From assembly GCA_020634415.1 (NCBI GenBank), contig JACKBT010000014.1:50516-114515 (forward strand): a stretch of 64,000 nucleotides of DNA, written 5' to 3'. Positions within the stretch are counted from its first letter, which is position 1. Each line of letters starts with the position of its first letter. Below, one piece after another: positions 1-8,032 of this stretch. Under the pieces are notes generated by a model, which ran no database searches, was not told the DNA's origin, and saw only the letters and a program-made list of their open reading frames with translations. This DNA comes from Ardenticatenaceae bacterium (GTDB taxonomy: Bacteria > Chloroflexota > Anaerolineae > Promineifilales > Promineifilaceae). Both the position numbers and the translations under genes were made by a program.

Positions 1-1
1 T

Positions 2-1960
2 TTACGCCAGGCCGGTAAATACCACCAAATCCTCACCTTGCTGGCACAGGCAGCCCAGCCTGTCAACATCAGCGATATTTATGCTCAAACGGAGTCTACG
101 ATAACGCATCTCCGTAAGCTGGCCGCCCTCGATCTCATCCGCTTTGGGGATGAGGAGGTGTGGCGCGATCCGTTGGCCGACCGTGATTTTATGCCGGCCG
201 AGCAGCCCATGTTAACGGCCGATCAGGCCCGTGTTTGGGGGCGCTTGAAGGTGGAGATGATGACAGTGGAAGAGGAGATGGGCGAAGAGGGAGGGGCGAA
301 GAGGGAGGAATCGTCCCACGCCCTTCGCCCCACGCCCTTCCTCCTTCATGGCGTAACTGGCAGCGGTAAGACGGAAATTTATATGCGGGCGATTGATTTT
401 GCTGTGGCGCGGGGCCAGCAGGCGGTTGTGCTTGTGCCGGAAATTGCCCTTACGCCGCAGACGGTGCGCCGGTTTGCGGCTCGTTTTCCGGGGCGGGTGG
501 CGGTTTTGCACAGCCGCCTTAGCGAGGGCGAACGGTATGACACGTGGCGGCGGGCGCGGCAGGGGTTGTTTGATATTGTGGTGGGGCCACGCAGTGCTTT
601 GTTTACGCCTTTCCCTCATTTGGGTGTGATTGTGTTGGATGAGGAGCATGATCCTAGTTACAAACAAACGCCGCCTGTGCCGCCGCCTTATTACCATGCG
701 CGGGAAACGGCCGTTGCCCTCAGCCAGATCACCCAAGCGACCCTCATTATGGGCAGTGCGACCCCGGATGTGGTGACGTATCATCGGGCGCAAGGCGGCC
801 GTTTTCATCTGTTGGAACTGCCGAAACGGGTGATGGGGCATCGCCAGCGCATACACAGCCAGGAATTGCGGCTGCAAATTGCCAGCCATTATCGTCAGGA
901 AGCTCATGATCCGGATGATGCGTTGACCATCCCTTTGCCGCCCATTCAGGTGGTGGACTTGCGCCAGGAATTGCGGGCGGGCAATCGCTCTATTTTTAGC
1001 CGTGCTTTGGCGAATGCCATTACTGAGACGCTGGATCGGGGGGAGCAGGCCATTCTGTTTTTGAATCGGCGAGGCACGGCGACGTTTGTGATGTGCCGTG
1101 ATTGCGGTCATGTGCTACGCTGCCCCCGCTGTGACATGCCGCTGACGTATCATCGTCCGCATCTGATGTTGGCTTGTCATCACTGCGGCCGTTCCGAACC
1201 GCAGCAGCAGGAGTGCCCACAGTGCGGGTCGCGCCGCATTAAGTATTTTGGCTTGGGTACGGAGCAGGTGGAGACGCTGGTGCAGCAGCAGTGGCCGCAA
1301 GCTCGTATTACGCGGTGGGATAGGGATACGACGGCGGGGCGTAATACGCATGAAACGCTGTTGGCGAGTTTTATTAATCAGGAGGCGGATATTTTGGTGG
1401 GGACGCAGATGATTGCTAAGGGGCTGGATTTGCCGTTGGTGACGCTGGTGGGGGTGATTTCGGCGGATGTGTCGCTGGGGCTGCCGGATTATCGCACGGG
1501 GGAGCGGGCGTTTCAGATTTTGGCGCAGGTGGCGGGGCGAGCGGGGCGCGGTTTATTGGGTGGCCGGGTGATTTTGCAGACGTACCAGCCGGAGCATTAT
1601 GCGGTGGTGGCGGCGGCGGAGCATGATTTTGCCAGTTTTTATATTGAGGAGATTCGCTTTCGCACGAAGCATAGTTATCCGCCTTTCCGGCGGATGGCGA
1701 AGTTGGTGCTGGTTGATCCGGTGAATGAGCGGGGGCAGCGGGAGGCGGAGAAGCTGGCGAAGGGGCTGCGGCTGCATATTCGGGAGATGGCGTTGGGGGC
1801 GACGGAGATTTTGGGGCCGATGCCGCCGTTTTTTAATAGGATAGACGGCCGTTATCGCTGGCAAATCATCATTCGTTCGCCTGATCCGGTGCGTTTGTTG
1901 ACGGATTTTCCTCTACCGCCGAACTGGATTGTGGATATTGATCCGGTGAGTACCTTGTAG
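2..1960 (+). CDS. priA: Primosomal protein N' (PriA helicase), 5'-truncated by window edge
   Basis: PriA is the 3'-5' DNA helicase that reloads the replisome at stalled forks. The frame is open to the first base, so the N-terminal DNA-binding domain lies off the left edge and the TTG at 38 is not a real start. Visible parts in order: the end of a winged-helix segment, Walker A GVTGSGKT, LVPEIALTPQ, the DEEHD box, GSATPD, then a zinc-binding insert with eight cysteines in four CxxC-type pairs (around nt 1090-1240), the GTQMIAKGLD motif and the QVAGRAGRG motif VI. A low-complexity acidic/basic segment just before Walker A is encoded by a heptad repeat array (281-352) and is not part of the normal fold. 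Family identity is certain; the missing start is a window artefact. Confidence 0.95.
   Translation, partial: LRQAGKYHQILTLLAQAAQPVNISDIYAQTESTITHLRKLAALDLIRFGDEEVWRDPLADRDFMPAEQPMLTADQARVWGRLKVEMMTVEEEMGEEGGAKREESSHALRPTPFLLHGVTGSGKTEIYMRAIDFAVARGQQAVVLVPEIALTPQTVRRFAARFPGRVAVLHSRLSEGERYDTWRRARQGLFDIVVGPRSALFTPFPHLGVIVLDEEHDPSYKQTPPVPPPYYHARETAVALSQITQATLIMGSATPDVVTYHRAQGGRFHLLELPKRVMGHRQRIHSQELRLQIASHYRQEAHDPDDALTIPLPPIQVVDLRQELRAGNRSIFSRALANAITETLDRGEQAILFLNRRGTATFVMCRDCGHVLRCPRCDMPLTYHRPHLMLACHHCGRSEPQQQECPQCGSRRIKYFGLGTEQVETLVQQQWPQARITRWDRDTTAGRNTHETLLASFINQEADILVGTQMIAKGLDLPLVTLVGVISADVSLGLPDYRTGERAFQILAQVAGRAGRGLLGGRVILQTYQPEHYAVVAAAEHDFASFYIEEIRFRTKHSYPPFRRMAKLVLVDPVNERGQREAEKLAKGLRLHIREMALGATEILGPMPPFFNRIDGRYRWQIIIRSPDPVRLLTDFPLPPNWIVDIDPVSTL
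281..352. repeat. Heptad-period inverted repeat inside priA
   Basis: The left half repeats gaagagg/gaggggc words and the right half repeats cacgccc/ttcgccc words, every 7 bases, giving an imperfect inverted repeat. It is read in frame as a Glu/Lys/Arg-rich then Pro-rich insertion immediately upstream of the PriA Walker A motif. It has the same architecture as the intergenic arrays elsewhere in the window. Confidence 0.6.
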
Positions 1961-2042
1961 CAGGCAGGAAAAATGGGTGGATGGGCTTGTTGAGGCCATC
2001 CACCCCTGATTGTATGCGATTGAATGAATGCTTTGGGCCGTA

Positions 2043-2438
2043 TTAGGCGGCAACAGGCATGGAGGTGATGGGGGCTGATAGAATTTCTTGGGTGGTTTCT
2101 ATAAGCTCTTGGCGTGATGTGGGTTTGAATAGAAAGCGGGTGACACCTGAGATGCGTCCTGCCTCGACGACTTTTTGGTCTTGGCGGGCTGTTAACAGGA
2201 TGGTTGGGATGTGGGCTGTGGCGCTTTCCTGGCGCAATTGTGAGCAGACTTCTACGCCGTTCATATCAGGCATCATAAAATCAAGAATAATAAGATCGGG
2301 GTGATGGATGCGGGCCTGACTGAGGGCTTCGTCGCCGTTGTTTGCTTCCCATACCTGAGCGGTAATCGGTCGGAGCATTAATCGCAATAAGGAACGGGCT
2401 TCGGGGTTGTCATCTACAATTAGTACTGAGTGCTTCAC
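2043..2438 (-). CDS. CheY-like response regulator receiver protein
   Basis: A single receiver domain of about 131 residues with no output domain, so it probably acts by protein-protein contact after phosphorylation by a histidine kinase. Counted from the GTG start: acidic pair D9/D10, phospho-acceptor D53 in ILDFMMPDMNG, T83 and K105 (FKPTS), all in place. I chose GTG at 2436-2438 because AGGAGA (complement of 2445-2450) sits 6 bases upstream; the in-frame ATG at 2456 lies upstream of that ribosome binding site and has none of its own. No kinase is adjacent; the nearest is the TPR histidine kinase near 24.8 kb, so its partner is unknown. Confidence 0.9.
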   Translation of the reverse strand: MKHSVLIVDDNPEARSLLRLMLRPITAQVWEANNGDEALSQARIHHPDLIILDFMMPDMNGVEVCSQLRQESATAHIPTILLTARQDQKVVEAGRISGVTRFLFKPTSRQELIETTQEILSAPITSMPVAA

Positions 2439-2610
2439 GATTTTTCTCCTTTCCATACAGAGTAAAAGTTCAATCTAACGGTTGTAATTACGATTTTCAC
2501 GGCTTTTTTATGGCATGTGGGGGAGGGGATGCTGATTACTGAACGAAAGTCCGTTGTGGGGCAACGGCCGTTGTGCTTGAATGTGGTGACGATTGATGAG
2601 ATGAGGTGCA

Positions 2611-3579
2611 ATGATGGAACTGTTTTTAGCGACGAGAAAGGGATTGGTAACGGCCGTTCAGACTGGCAATGGCTGGCAAATTGAGGCGAGAGGTTTGACG
2701 GGTCGGGAAGTGACGACGGTGACTGCCCGTGAAGGGGTGATTCTGGCGGGGACGCGGGACGGTGTTTTTCGTTCGGAGGACGGTGGGGTGAGCTGGCTGG
2801 AGAAGAGCAATGGCCTGACGGAGCGGTATGTGCGTTGGCTGGCTTATCACCCTGATGTTTCTGGCCTTGAGTTGGCGGGGATGGAGCCAGCGGCTATTTT
2901 TGTGTCGCGGGATGGGGGGGATTCCTGGCGTGAGTGTGTGGAGGTGAGTGATTTGCGGCGGGAGCATGAATGGTGGCTGCCTTATTCGCCGGGGGCGGGC
3001 TGTGTGCGTGGTTTTAGTTTTCATGGGCAGCGGGCGTATGCGGCGGTGGAGGTGGGGGCGGCGCTGCGTTCGGATGATGGGGGTGCGCATTGGCGTTTGG
3101 TGGATGGGGCAAACGGCCGTCCTGTTTTTGGCGCACCCCCTGCCCAGTTCGTTCACCCGGATGTCCATTCAATCGAAGTCCATCCTTCGTCGGCTGACTT
3201 GGTTTTTGCGCCGACGGGCGGCGGTTTTTATGCTTCCCGTGATGGCGGGCAGACGTGGCGGCAAATAAATGACTGCCTGTATGTGCGGGCGGTGTGGTTG
3301 GATGCAGATGATCCGCAGCATTTGGTTTTGGGGGCTTCGGATGGGCCTGATGGGGAGAACGGCCGTATTGAAGTGACACACGATGGCGGGCAAAGCTGGC
3401 AGCAGGTGGCGGGCCGTTGGCCCAACAACATGGTGGAACGGTTCCAGCAGATCGGTCATAATTTGTGGGCGGTGATGGCCAATGGTAATTTGCTTATGAC
3501 ACCGCTGGCGCAGTTGGACTGGCAGCCAGTGTTGGTGGCATTGACAGATGTAAATGATTTGACGGTAATGGGGGCGTAA
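2611..3579 (+). CDS. BNR/Asp-box beta-propeller protein, sialidase/Ycf48-like fold
   Basis: 322 residues with five Asp-box motifs (S/T-x-D-G-G-x-x-W) near residues 55-62, 99-106, 154-161, 209-216 and 256-263, the signature of a BNR-type beta-propeller. There is no signal peptide or membrane segment, so it is probably cytoplasmic. Asp boxes are structural and do not prove sialidase activity; I see no Arg triad I could assign. ATG at 2611 (ATG ATG) follows GAGGTG at 2603-2608. The stop codon lies inside a hairpin (3573-3601) that may end the transcript. Enzymatic function is unknown. Confidence 0.8.
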   Translation: MMELFLATRKGLVTAVQTGNGWQIEARGLTGREVTTVTAREGVILAGTRDGVFRSEDGGVSWLEKSNGLTERYVRWLAYHPDVSGLELAGMEPAAIFVSRDGGDSWRECVEVSDLRREHEWWLPYSPGAGCVRGFSFHGQRAYAAVEVGAALRSDDGGAHWRLVDGANGRPVFGAPPAQFVHPDVHSIEVHPSSADLVFAPTGGGFYASRDGGQTWRQINDCLYVRAVWLDADDPQHLVLGASDGPDGENGRIEVTHDGGQSWQQVAGRWPNNMVERFQQIGHNLWAVMANGNLLMTPLAQLDWQPVLVALTDVNDLTVMGA

Positions 3580-3601
3580 TTACTAATGACGTAATTACGC
3601 C
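3573..3601. repeat. Inverted repeat at the stop of the BNR gene
   Basis: GGCGTAATTAC at 3573-3583 pairs perfectly with GTAATTACGCC at 3591-3601 over a 7-base loop. The left arm contains the TAA of the propeller gene and the right arm ends 8 bases before the ATG of the next gene. A close relative (TGACGTAATTACGTCATTAT) lies before the ATG at 30523. It could be a stability hairpin or an operator. Confidence 0.55.
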
Positions 3602-3609
3602 ATTATTTT

Positions 3610-4155
3610 ATGAACGTAAAAACAGAACCTTTGTTAACGGCCGTTACCCTGGGCATTGTCTTGCAGCTCATCTTTTATCTCACCTATTTGTTGAGTGTGT
3701 ACAGTGTGCTGGTGGGATCAACATCGGCCGAGATTTTGGCTCCTCGTTTTAGTAATCTCTTGACGTTGTTGAGTTGTGGTTTGATGGTGGGCAGCGGTGT
3801 GGGCAGCGGCTTTGTGTATGTGTTGCTGCATGCCCGGCGCGGGCCGGTGGCGGAGATTGCGGCCCGGGGCGGGGCGACGACGGGGGCGATTACGTTTGCC
3901 ACCAGTGTGATTATCGCCGGTATTTTGGCGATAATCATCATCTTGCCGGTGTTGGGGAACCAGGCGCTGGCGACGGCGACGGCGGCGGAGTTGGCGGCGG
4001 GTGAGGTGACAACGCGCATGTTGAGCCGGGGGGCTGTGGGGATTATTGGGGGGACGGTGGTGTTGTCGGGGATAACGGCCGTTTTGGGAGCTATGCTGGG
4101 TGGCTTAGGTGGTGGCCTGGGGGGTGTCTTCATCCAGTCGCGCCAATCAGGTTGA
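3610..4155 (+). CDS. Small integral membrane protein, function unknown
   Basis: 181 residues, largely hydrophobic. I read about four membrane segments: residues 10-32, 50-73, 96-116 and 142-175, the last very rich in glycine and alanine (VLGAMLGGLGGGLGGVF). Gly-rich helices of this kind pack tightly, but I recognise no family. It follows the propeller gene by 30 bases on the same strand and is convergent with the hydrolase gene at 4163. The start ATG has no clear Shine-Dalgarno sequence; a GTAATTACG hairpin lies directly in front. Confidence 0.7.
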   Translation: MNVKTEPLLTAVTLGIVLQLIFYLTYLLSVYSVLVGSTSAEILAPRFSNLLTLLSCGLMVGSGVGSGFVYVLLHARRGPVAEIAARGGATTGAITFATSVIIAGILAIIIILPVLGNQALATATAAELAAGEVTTRMLSRGAVGIIGGTVVLSGITAVLGAMLGGLGGGLGGVFIQSRQSG

Positions 4156-4162
4156 TGACAGT

Positions 4163-4909
4163 TTACTCATTCACTGTGGCTAGGAACTGAACCATCACTT
4201 CTGCTATTTGTGCCCACTGTTCTTCGGGGGAGATAGTGGCGGGATTATCGCCCTGTTGGAAGCCGTAAGCGCCAAATTGGGAATGGTTGCCGCCGGTGAT
4301 GGCTACAAATTGGGCCTCGGTGGGGAGAAGGGGTTGGGAGTCATCAATGTCCTGCTTCGTGGCTAATCCATCCTGTGTGCCGAAGATGGAAATCACCTTT
4401 ATGGCCGAATCTTTCAAGGCATCGTTGGCCGGGTAAGAGGCCCAAAAGGCGATGCCCTCTATGGCGGCATGTTCCGACGCATAGCTGGCGGCGGCCACGC
4501 CACCCAGGGAATGGCCGCCGATGACCCAATGTTGTATGCCGGGGTTGGCGGCGATGATGGCATCTGCCGCATTGGTTTTGAAAAAGGCCAGGTCGAGCGG
4601 CATTTCGGCGACGGCTACGAAATAGCCCTGAGCCGCAATTTGCCGTAAGGGTGGGGCGTAGGCACGGTAGTCTACGTGACCACCAGGGTAGAAGATGAGG
4701 CCGGTATCGGCCGTTTGCCCCGCAGCCGCAAAAGTGATGAGTCCATCTGCTGGGGATACCTGCACTTGAGCGTCGGAGGTCAATGCCTGTAAAGCGGTGT
4801 CGGTGGGGGCTAATGTGCCTCGTGTCCAGCTTATCAGGCCAATGGCGAGTGCGGCCACAAGCAGGAGGATGATTCCAAAAATGACTTTTTTCCAGGTGAT
4901 TTTTTTGAT
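4163..4909 (-). CDS. Membrane-anchored alpha/beta hydrolase (possible ATC start)
   Basis: Alpha/beta hydrolase fold, dienelactone-hydrolase-like. Counted from the internal GTG at 4858: nucleophile elbow GHSLGG with Ser117, acid Asp163 (GTQDG) and His192 (GGNHSQFG). GTG 4858 falls in the middle of a hydrophobic helix and has no ribosome binding site. The frame stays open upstream and reads IKKITWKKVIFGIILLLVAA, an ideal signal anchor, beginning at an ATC codon (4907-4909) that sits 8 bases after AAAGGAG (complement of 4918-4924). I therefore give the longer form with a non-standard ATC start; the conservative form is 4163-4858. The substrate is unknown; it is probably exposed outside the membrane. 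Confidence 0.8.
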   Translation of the reverse strand: MKKITWKKVIFGIILLLVAALAIGLISWTRGTLAPTDTALQALTSDAQVQVSPADGLITFAAAGQTADTGLIFYPGGHVDYRAYAPPLRQIAAQGYFVAVAEMPLDLAFFKTNAADAIIAANPGIQHWVIGGHSLGGVAAASYASEHAAIEGIAFWASYPANDALKDSAIKVISIFGTQDGLATKQDIDDSQPLLPTEAQFVAITGGNHSQFGAYGFQQGDNPATISPEEQWAQIAEVMVQFLATVNE

Positions 4910-5109
4910 GGTATTTACTCCTTTGAAAGAATTGTAGAGTAGATTTTAACAGGCTCAACAAGTCGTGCCACGCATCCAGATAGCTGCTTCTTGGCCCATT
5001 AAGTCATCCTTCAAAAGGCTGGCAGGCATCATCTGTGGTGCGCTGGTCTTTGTTCCAGAGCCAAGTGTCCGATTGATTTAGTTGTGGATAAGAAAACGAA
5101 TGAAGGGAA

Positions 5110-5157
5110 CCAATTGTCATTCCTGGTTGGGCAGTTTGCCTCTGGAATGACAATTGG
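5110..5157 (-). terminator. Hairpin downstream of the small coiled-coil gene
   Basis: CCAATTGTCATTCC (5110-5123) is a perfect 14-base complement of GGAATGACAATTGG (5144-5157), with a 20-base loop. It lies about 20 bases past the stop of the leftward gene at 5180. No clear U-run follows on that strand, so it may be a transcript-end stabiliser or a mobile palindrome rather than a classical terminator. Confidence 0.45.
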
Positions 5158-5179
5158 CAATTGGCACGGGGGGTAGCTG

Positions 5180-5494
5180 CTAGCGCTTGGCGGTGATGCC
5201 GAAGGCGACCCAATGCTCCTGCGGGGTGGCGATTTTGACGCGCTTGGCAAGGTCAGCATGTTTGGCCTTAGCCACTTTCATTTTGTCGTTTAAGGCGTCG
5301 GTCTTGCTCTTGAGCAGGGCTTTGAGTTCTTCTTGTTCGGAATTGAGGGTATCGAGGTCGTTGGCCAGGGTTTCCAGATCGGTGGCGTCGGCAGCGGAGA
5401 TGCCGATGCCGATGAGGTCGGCCTGACGGGTGGTGATGCCGCTGGCCATCGTACGGAAATTGGAAACGGATTGAGAGAACGTTGGGGTTGCCAT
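5180..5494 (-). CDS. Small coiled-coil protein of unknown function
   Basis: 104 residues. The N-terminal third is polar and helical, followed by a strongly helical, charged segment (ETLANDLDTLNSEQEELKAL and onward, residues 40-85) predicted to form a coiled coil, and a short tail ending W-V-A-F-G-I-T-A-K-R. The ATG is well supported by AAAAGGAG a few bases upstream. It is cytoplasmic, with no cysteines and no enzyme motifs. Its promoter side runs into the 21-bp repeat array at 5579-5744, so gene and array may be one unit. I do not recognise a named family. Confidence 0.7.
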   Translation of the reverse strand: MATPTFSQSVSNFRTMASGITTRQADLIGIGISAADATDLETLANDLDTLNSEQEELKALLKSKTDALNDKMKVAKAKHADLAKRVKIATPQEHWVAFGITAKR

Positions 5495-5578
5495 TAAAAG
5501 CTCCTTTTGCTAAAGAAATTTATGCTCCACGAAAGTGGAGCCTATCAAACAAAGGTGGGCACAAGTTAAAACTACCTG

Positions 5579-5744
5579 CCCGAAAGCTTCGGGATGATGC
5601 CCCAAAGCTTCGGGATGATGCCCAAAGGCTCCGGGATGATGCCCGAAAGCTTCGGGATGATGCCCAAAGGCTCCGGGAAGCTGCCCCAAAGCTCTGGGAA
5701 GCTGCCCCAAAGCTTCGGGATGATGCCCGAAGGCTCCGGGAAGG
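5579..5744. repeat. Tandem 21-bp repeat array, copy 1 (8 units)
   Basis: Eight head-to-tail units, the last incomplete, each close to cccgaaagcttcgggatgatg. Each unit is itself near-palindromic (CCCGAAAGCTTCGGG). Read either way it has no stops and would encode heptapeptides such as KLRDDAP, but no start signal or constrained ends support a protein. The 5495-5972 interval has no convincing gene; beyond the array, 5745-5972 is AT-richer DNA in which I see nothing else. A second array in the same orientation lies at 9684-9872. Confidence 0.85.
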
Positions 5745-5972
5745 TTATTTCGTGGTAAAAGAATGTCTTTAAGATCAACCACTTTCTTTTATTTTGAATA
5801 GTCCACCATTTTGGTGACCATTTTGCTTATTTGATGCGCTAGAGGCCGATTGTATACCCTTCTATTATCTGGTTATCTAAATGATAATTACAAGCTGGCG
5901 GTTAGTATAAACAAAGCTGAATTAGAAGGCAACGTCCAGAGAAAATTGGAGAATGATTACAGACTTTGTGTA

Positions 5973-7283
5973 TTATTTCCTGACTTTGCGCGGTTTCTTG
6001 GTGGCTGCTTCAACGGCTTGAATGAGCGGCGCGGTGTAACGTTTATAGAGGTCGAATAAAAACTCGAGGCGTTCTAATTCAGTTTTGAAGGCTCTGGAAC
6101 GGTAACAGGCATCCACTGCCGCATCCAACTCCCGATGGGCATCTACCAGCAGTTTGGGCATGGTGTTGGGATCGTATAAATCGGCTAAGGTATCATTGGG
6201 GAAGTGGGTACGAGCGTCTAAGACCTTTTGTGCGGCTGTTTCGACACGCTGTCTTTGAGATTCGCTTGGATTTTCAGGCCAGGGGTAGTTGTTATAAACG
6301 ATATTGTTTGAGTAGCGGAAATCGCCTTTTATACGGCCACATACTTGCCGTGTCCAAGCCATGTGCATGGTAGATTGGAGTACACCAAAATGATAGAGTG
6401 TGGCATTAGGCACAGCCGCACAAGAATCGCTTACAATATACTCTTTGCTAAAGAAGGCCATAGGGATAAATCGCCGATTCTCAGAAGAATGACGGGGAAC
6501 GAGAACGTAATTACTCTCTGGCTGGCGAATTTCGGCAAAAAGCGAGGGGATAGCCGCTAACTTGACAGTGGCGGCTTTCTTACTTGCCAGACGAAAAGTC
6601 CGTACATTTTCAACACGTTTCATGATGTTGGGTAATGCACGTAACTCTTTAGGAGAAATATCTTTTAGCCATAAACACCAGCGATTTTCGCCATTGAGGA
6701 ATTGATGGGCACTTACCAATGGGTAGATGAAATTTTGGGCATGGGGTTCATGCCCTAATAGCGTTGCTTTTTCTTCGTCGGTAAGTAGTAAGTTGCCATC
6801 ATCAGTAGGTTGACTACCTTTAACCATTTGTGGCACAGCACAGATAGGTTTGTTTCTGCTGGTAATGATTACATTGGTAGCATCGACTAGATAAGGATTA
6901 ATGTTATTGGCTGTAACCTCCAATGGCTCGGCATCTGGCGATGTGTATTCATACAATCGCTTGGTTTTTGCATCTTCAAGACCAAAGCCGATAATGACAC
7001 AGAAAACGGCCGCTTTACCACGTGCATCATTACTCCATCGAAAGGTACGATGGGCAAAATGGATCTTAATGTTTTGAGCCAATAACCATTGCCACAGAAC
7101 CCCTACCTGTTCTCCCTGAGTAATGGAGTTGGTAGAGACAAAAGCCACTTGGATGTTAGTATTTTGAATAAACTGGGCGGCTTTGATGTACCAGGCACAG
7201 ACATAATCCAGCACGCCATATTTCAATAAGTTACCACCAACAAAGTCCATATCAGCATTTTGAGCTGAGGTAATGGTTAACAC
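5973..7283 (-). CDS. C-terminal fragment of the MmeI-like enzyme
   Basis: 436 codons open from inside the IS end. The first eight residues (MLTITSAQ) come from IS and target-duplication sequence; native sequence resumes at NADMDFVGGNLLKYG. It covers the last methyltransferase motifs, the presumed target-recognition domain (with a PWPENP-type motif as in MmeI relatives) and a Lys/Arg-rich end (TKKPRKVRK). It lacks motif I and NPPF, so alone it cannot methylate. A product would require internal initiation. Confidence 0.75.
   Translation of the reverse strand: MLTITSAQNADMDFVGGNLLKYGVLDYVCAWYIKAAQFIQNTNIQVAFVSTNSITQGEQVGVLWQWLLAQNIKIHFAHRTFRWSNDARGKAAVFCVIIGFGLEDAKTKRLYEYTSPDAEPLEVTANNINPYLVDATNVIITSRNKPICAVPQMVKGSQPTDDGNLLLTDEEKATLLGHEPHAQNFIYPLVSAHQFLNGENRWCLWLKDISPKELRALPNIMKRVENVRTFRLASKKAATVKLAAIPSLFAEIRQPESNYVLVPRHSSENRRFIPMAFFSKEYIVSDSCAAVPNATLYHFGVLQSTMHMAWTRQVCGRIKGDFRYSNNIVYNNYPWPENPSESQRQRVETAAQKVLDARTHFPNDTLADLYDPNTMPKLLVDAHRELDAAVDACYRSRAFKTELERLEFLFDLYKRYTAPLIQAVEAATKKPRKVRK
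7261..7268. repeat. IS target-site duplication, left copy
   Basis: TGAGCTGA flanks the IS here and again at 8052-8059. A G following both copies would make it 9 bp if the IS end is taken one base shorter. Direct 8-9 bp duplications are typical of IS1-family insertion. Confidence 0.85.
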
Positions 7284-7718
7284 TCAACTGATGACCCTCA
7301 AATTGTATTCATGCAGATAGAGTTTGAGAGCAATTTCATGAAATTCATCCGATTTGGAAAAAGAGAGACTCTTCCGTACAAAGCGTGCCAAGCGTTGACG
7401 CAAGGTGTTATTCCAGCGTTCAACGTGAGCCGTTTGACCACTTTCTTTGCCGACCGATTGATGCTCTTTAGCCAAAGTGCCGAAAACAGTGGCATAGGTC
7501 TCCCAGAAGTCGCTGAAGGTCTGACAGTGACGGTAAGCCCGGGGAATCCGTTGCCACAAACGCCAGCAACTTTCCTCACTACGGTCACCAATAAAGTAGG
7601 CAACCACTTGGCGAGTGCGACGACAGAGGGCAATCCAAATCCACCGTTTGTTGCCCTTATGCAAGACAAATGACCAGAGTTCATCCAGTTCCAAAACATC
7701 ATCTCCTTTACTGGTCAC
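7284..7718 (-). CDS. insB: IS1-family transposase catalytic ORF (InsB-like)
   Basis: 144 residues carrying the IS1 DDE signature: ELDELWSFV near residue 10-18, the second Asp in SDFWETY, and the Glu in ETAHVERWN-type context (here QTAHVERWNNTLRQRL), followed by RKSLSFSKSDEFHE. The annotated GTG at 7718 is probably not used. The frame is open further upstream to an A8 run, and in IS1 the active enzyme is an InsAB' fusion made by frameshifting. Reading through the A8 run with one A fewer gives InsA-KWLKKAQTLPPIAQTL-InsB. Confidence 0.85.
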   Translation of the reverse strand: MTSKGDDVLELDELWSFVLHKGNKRWIWIALCRRTRQVVAYFIGDRSEESCWRLWQRIPRAYRHCQTFSDFWETYATVFGTLAKEHQSVGKESGQTAHVERWNNTLRQRLARFVRKSLSFSKSDEFHEIALKLYLHEYNLRVIS

Positions 7719-8001
7719 TAAGGTCTGAGCAATGGGTGGTAGAGTCTGGGCTTTTTTTTAACCATTTGGCTACTGTTTGCCGAGCCACGCCAAAGGTTCT
7801 GGCCAAACCTCGTAGGCTTGACCTTTCATGATAAGCTCGCAGAATTTCTGCTTGCCGTTCTGGGGAGTATTTCACCTCTGGCTCAAGTGTGCCATAAGCA
7901 CCACAGCTATGGCAGTGAAATTTCTGCTTGCCTTTTGGTGTGCAGCCGTTTTTGACAATATCAAGGCTGCCGCATCGGGTACATTCAAAAGTGACTGTCA
8001 T
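7708..8001 (-). CDS. insA: IS1-family InsA-like DNA-binding protein
   Basis: About 97 residues from ATG 8001, which has AGGGA 9 bases upstream; ATG 8010 abuts that site and is less likely. The N-terminus is a four-cysteine zinc finger (CTRCGS...CHSCGAYG), followed by a helix-turn-helix (RGLARTFGVARQTVAKWLKK) that binds the terminal repeats. It overlaps insB by 11 bases. The A8 run at 7752-7759 lies at the end of the HTH, the place where IS1 frameshifts. InsA alone acts as a repressor in IS1; that is inferred here. Confidence 0.85.
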   Translation of the reverse strand: MTVTFECTRCGSLDIVKNGCTPKGKQKFHCHSCGAYGTLEPEVKYSPERQAEILRAYHERSSLRGLARTFGVARQTVAKWLKKSPDSTTHCSDLSDQ

Positions 8002-8032
8002 GGTTATCATTCCCTGATTCTACTTCCATCAG

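Noticed and set aside
212..1111. 299-codon frame opposite priA
   Set aside because: Antisense shadow; Arg/His/Pro-rich without motifs.
5482..5772. Open frame across repeat array 1 encoding KLRDDA heptapeptides (and GFGHHPE-type on the other strand)
   Set aside because: The 21-base unit lacks stops in several frames on both strands; there is no ribosome site and no conserved ends, so the frames are a by-product of the repeat.
5850..6059. 69-codon frame upstream of the restriction gene end
   Set aside because: It overlaps the 3' end of the MmeI-like gene on the other strand and has no domain or ribosome site.
7298..7702. 134-codon frame within the IS as the second transposase ORF (-1 frame as in IS1)
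   Set aside because: It lacks the DELW...HVERWN catalytic signature, which is in the other frame (7284-7718).
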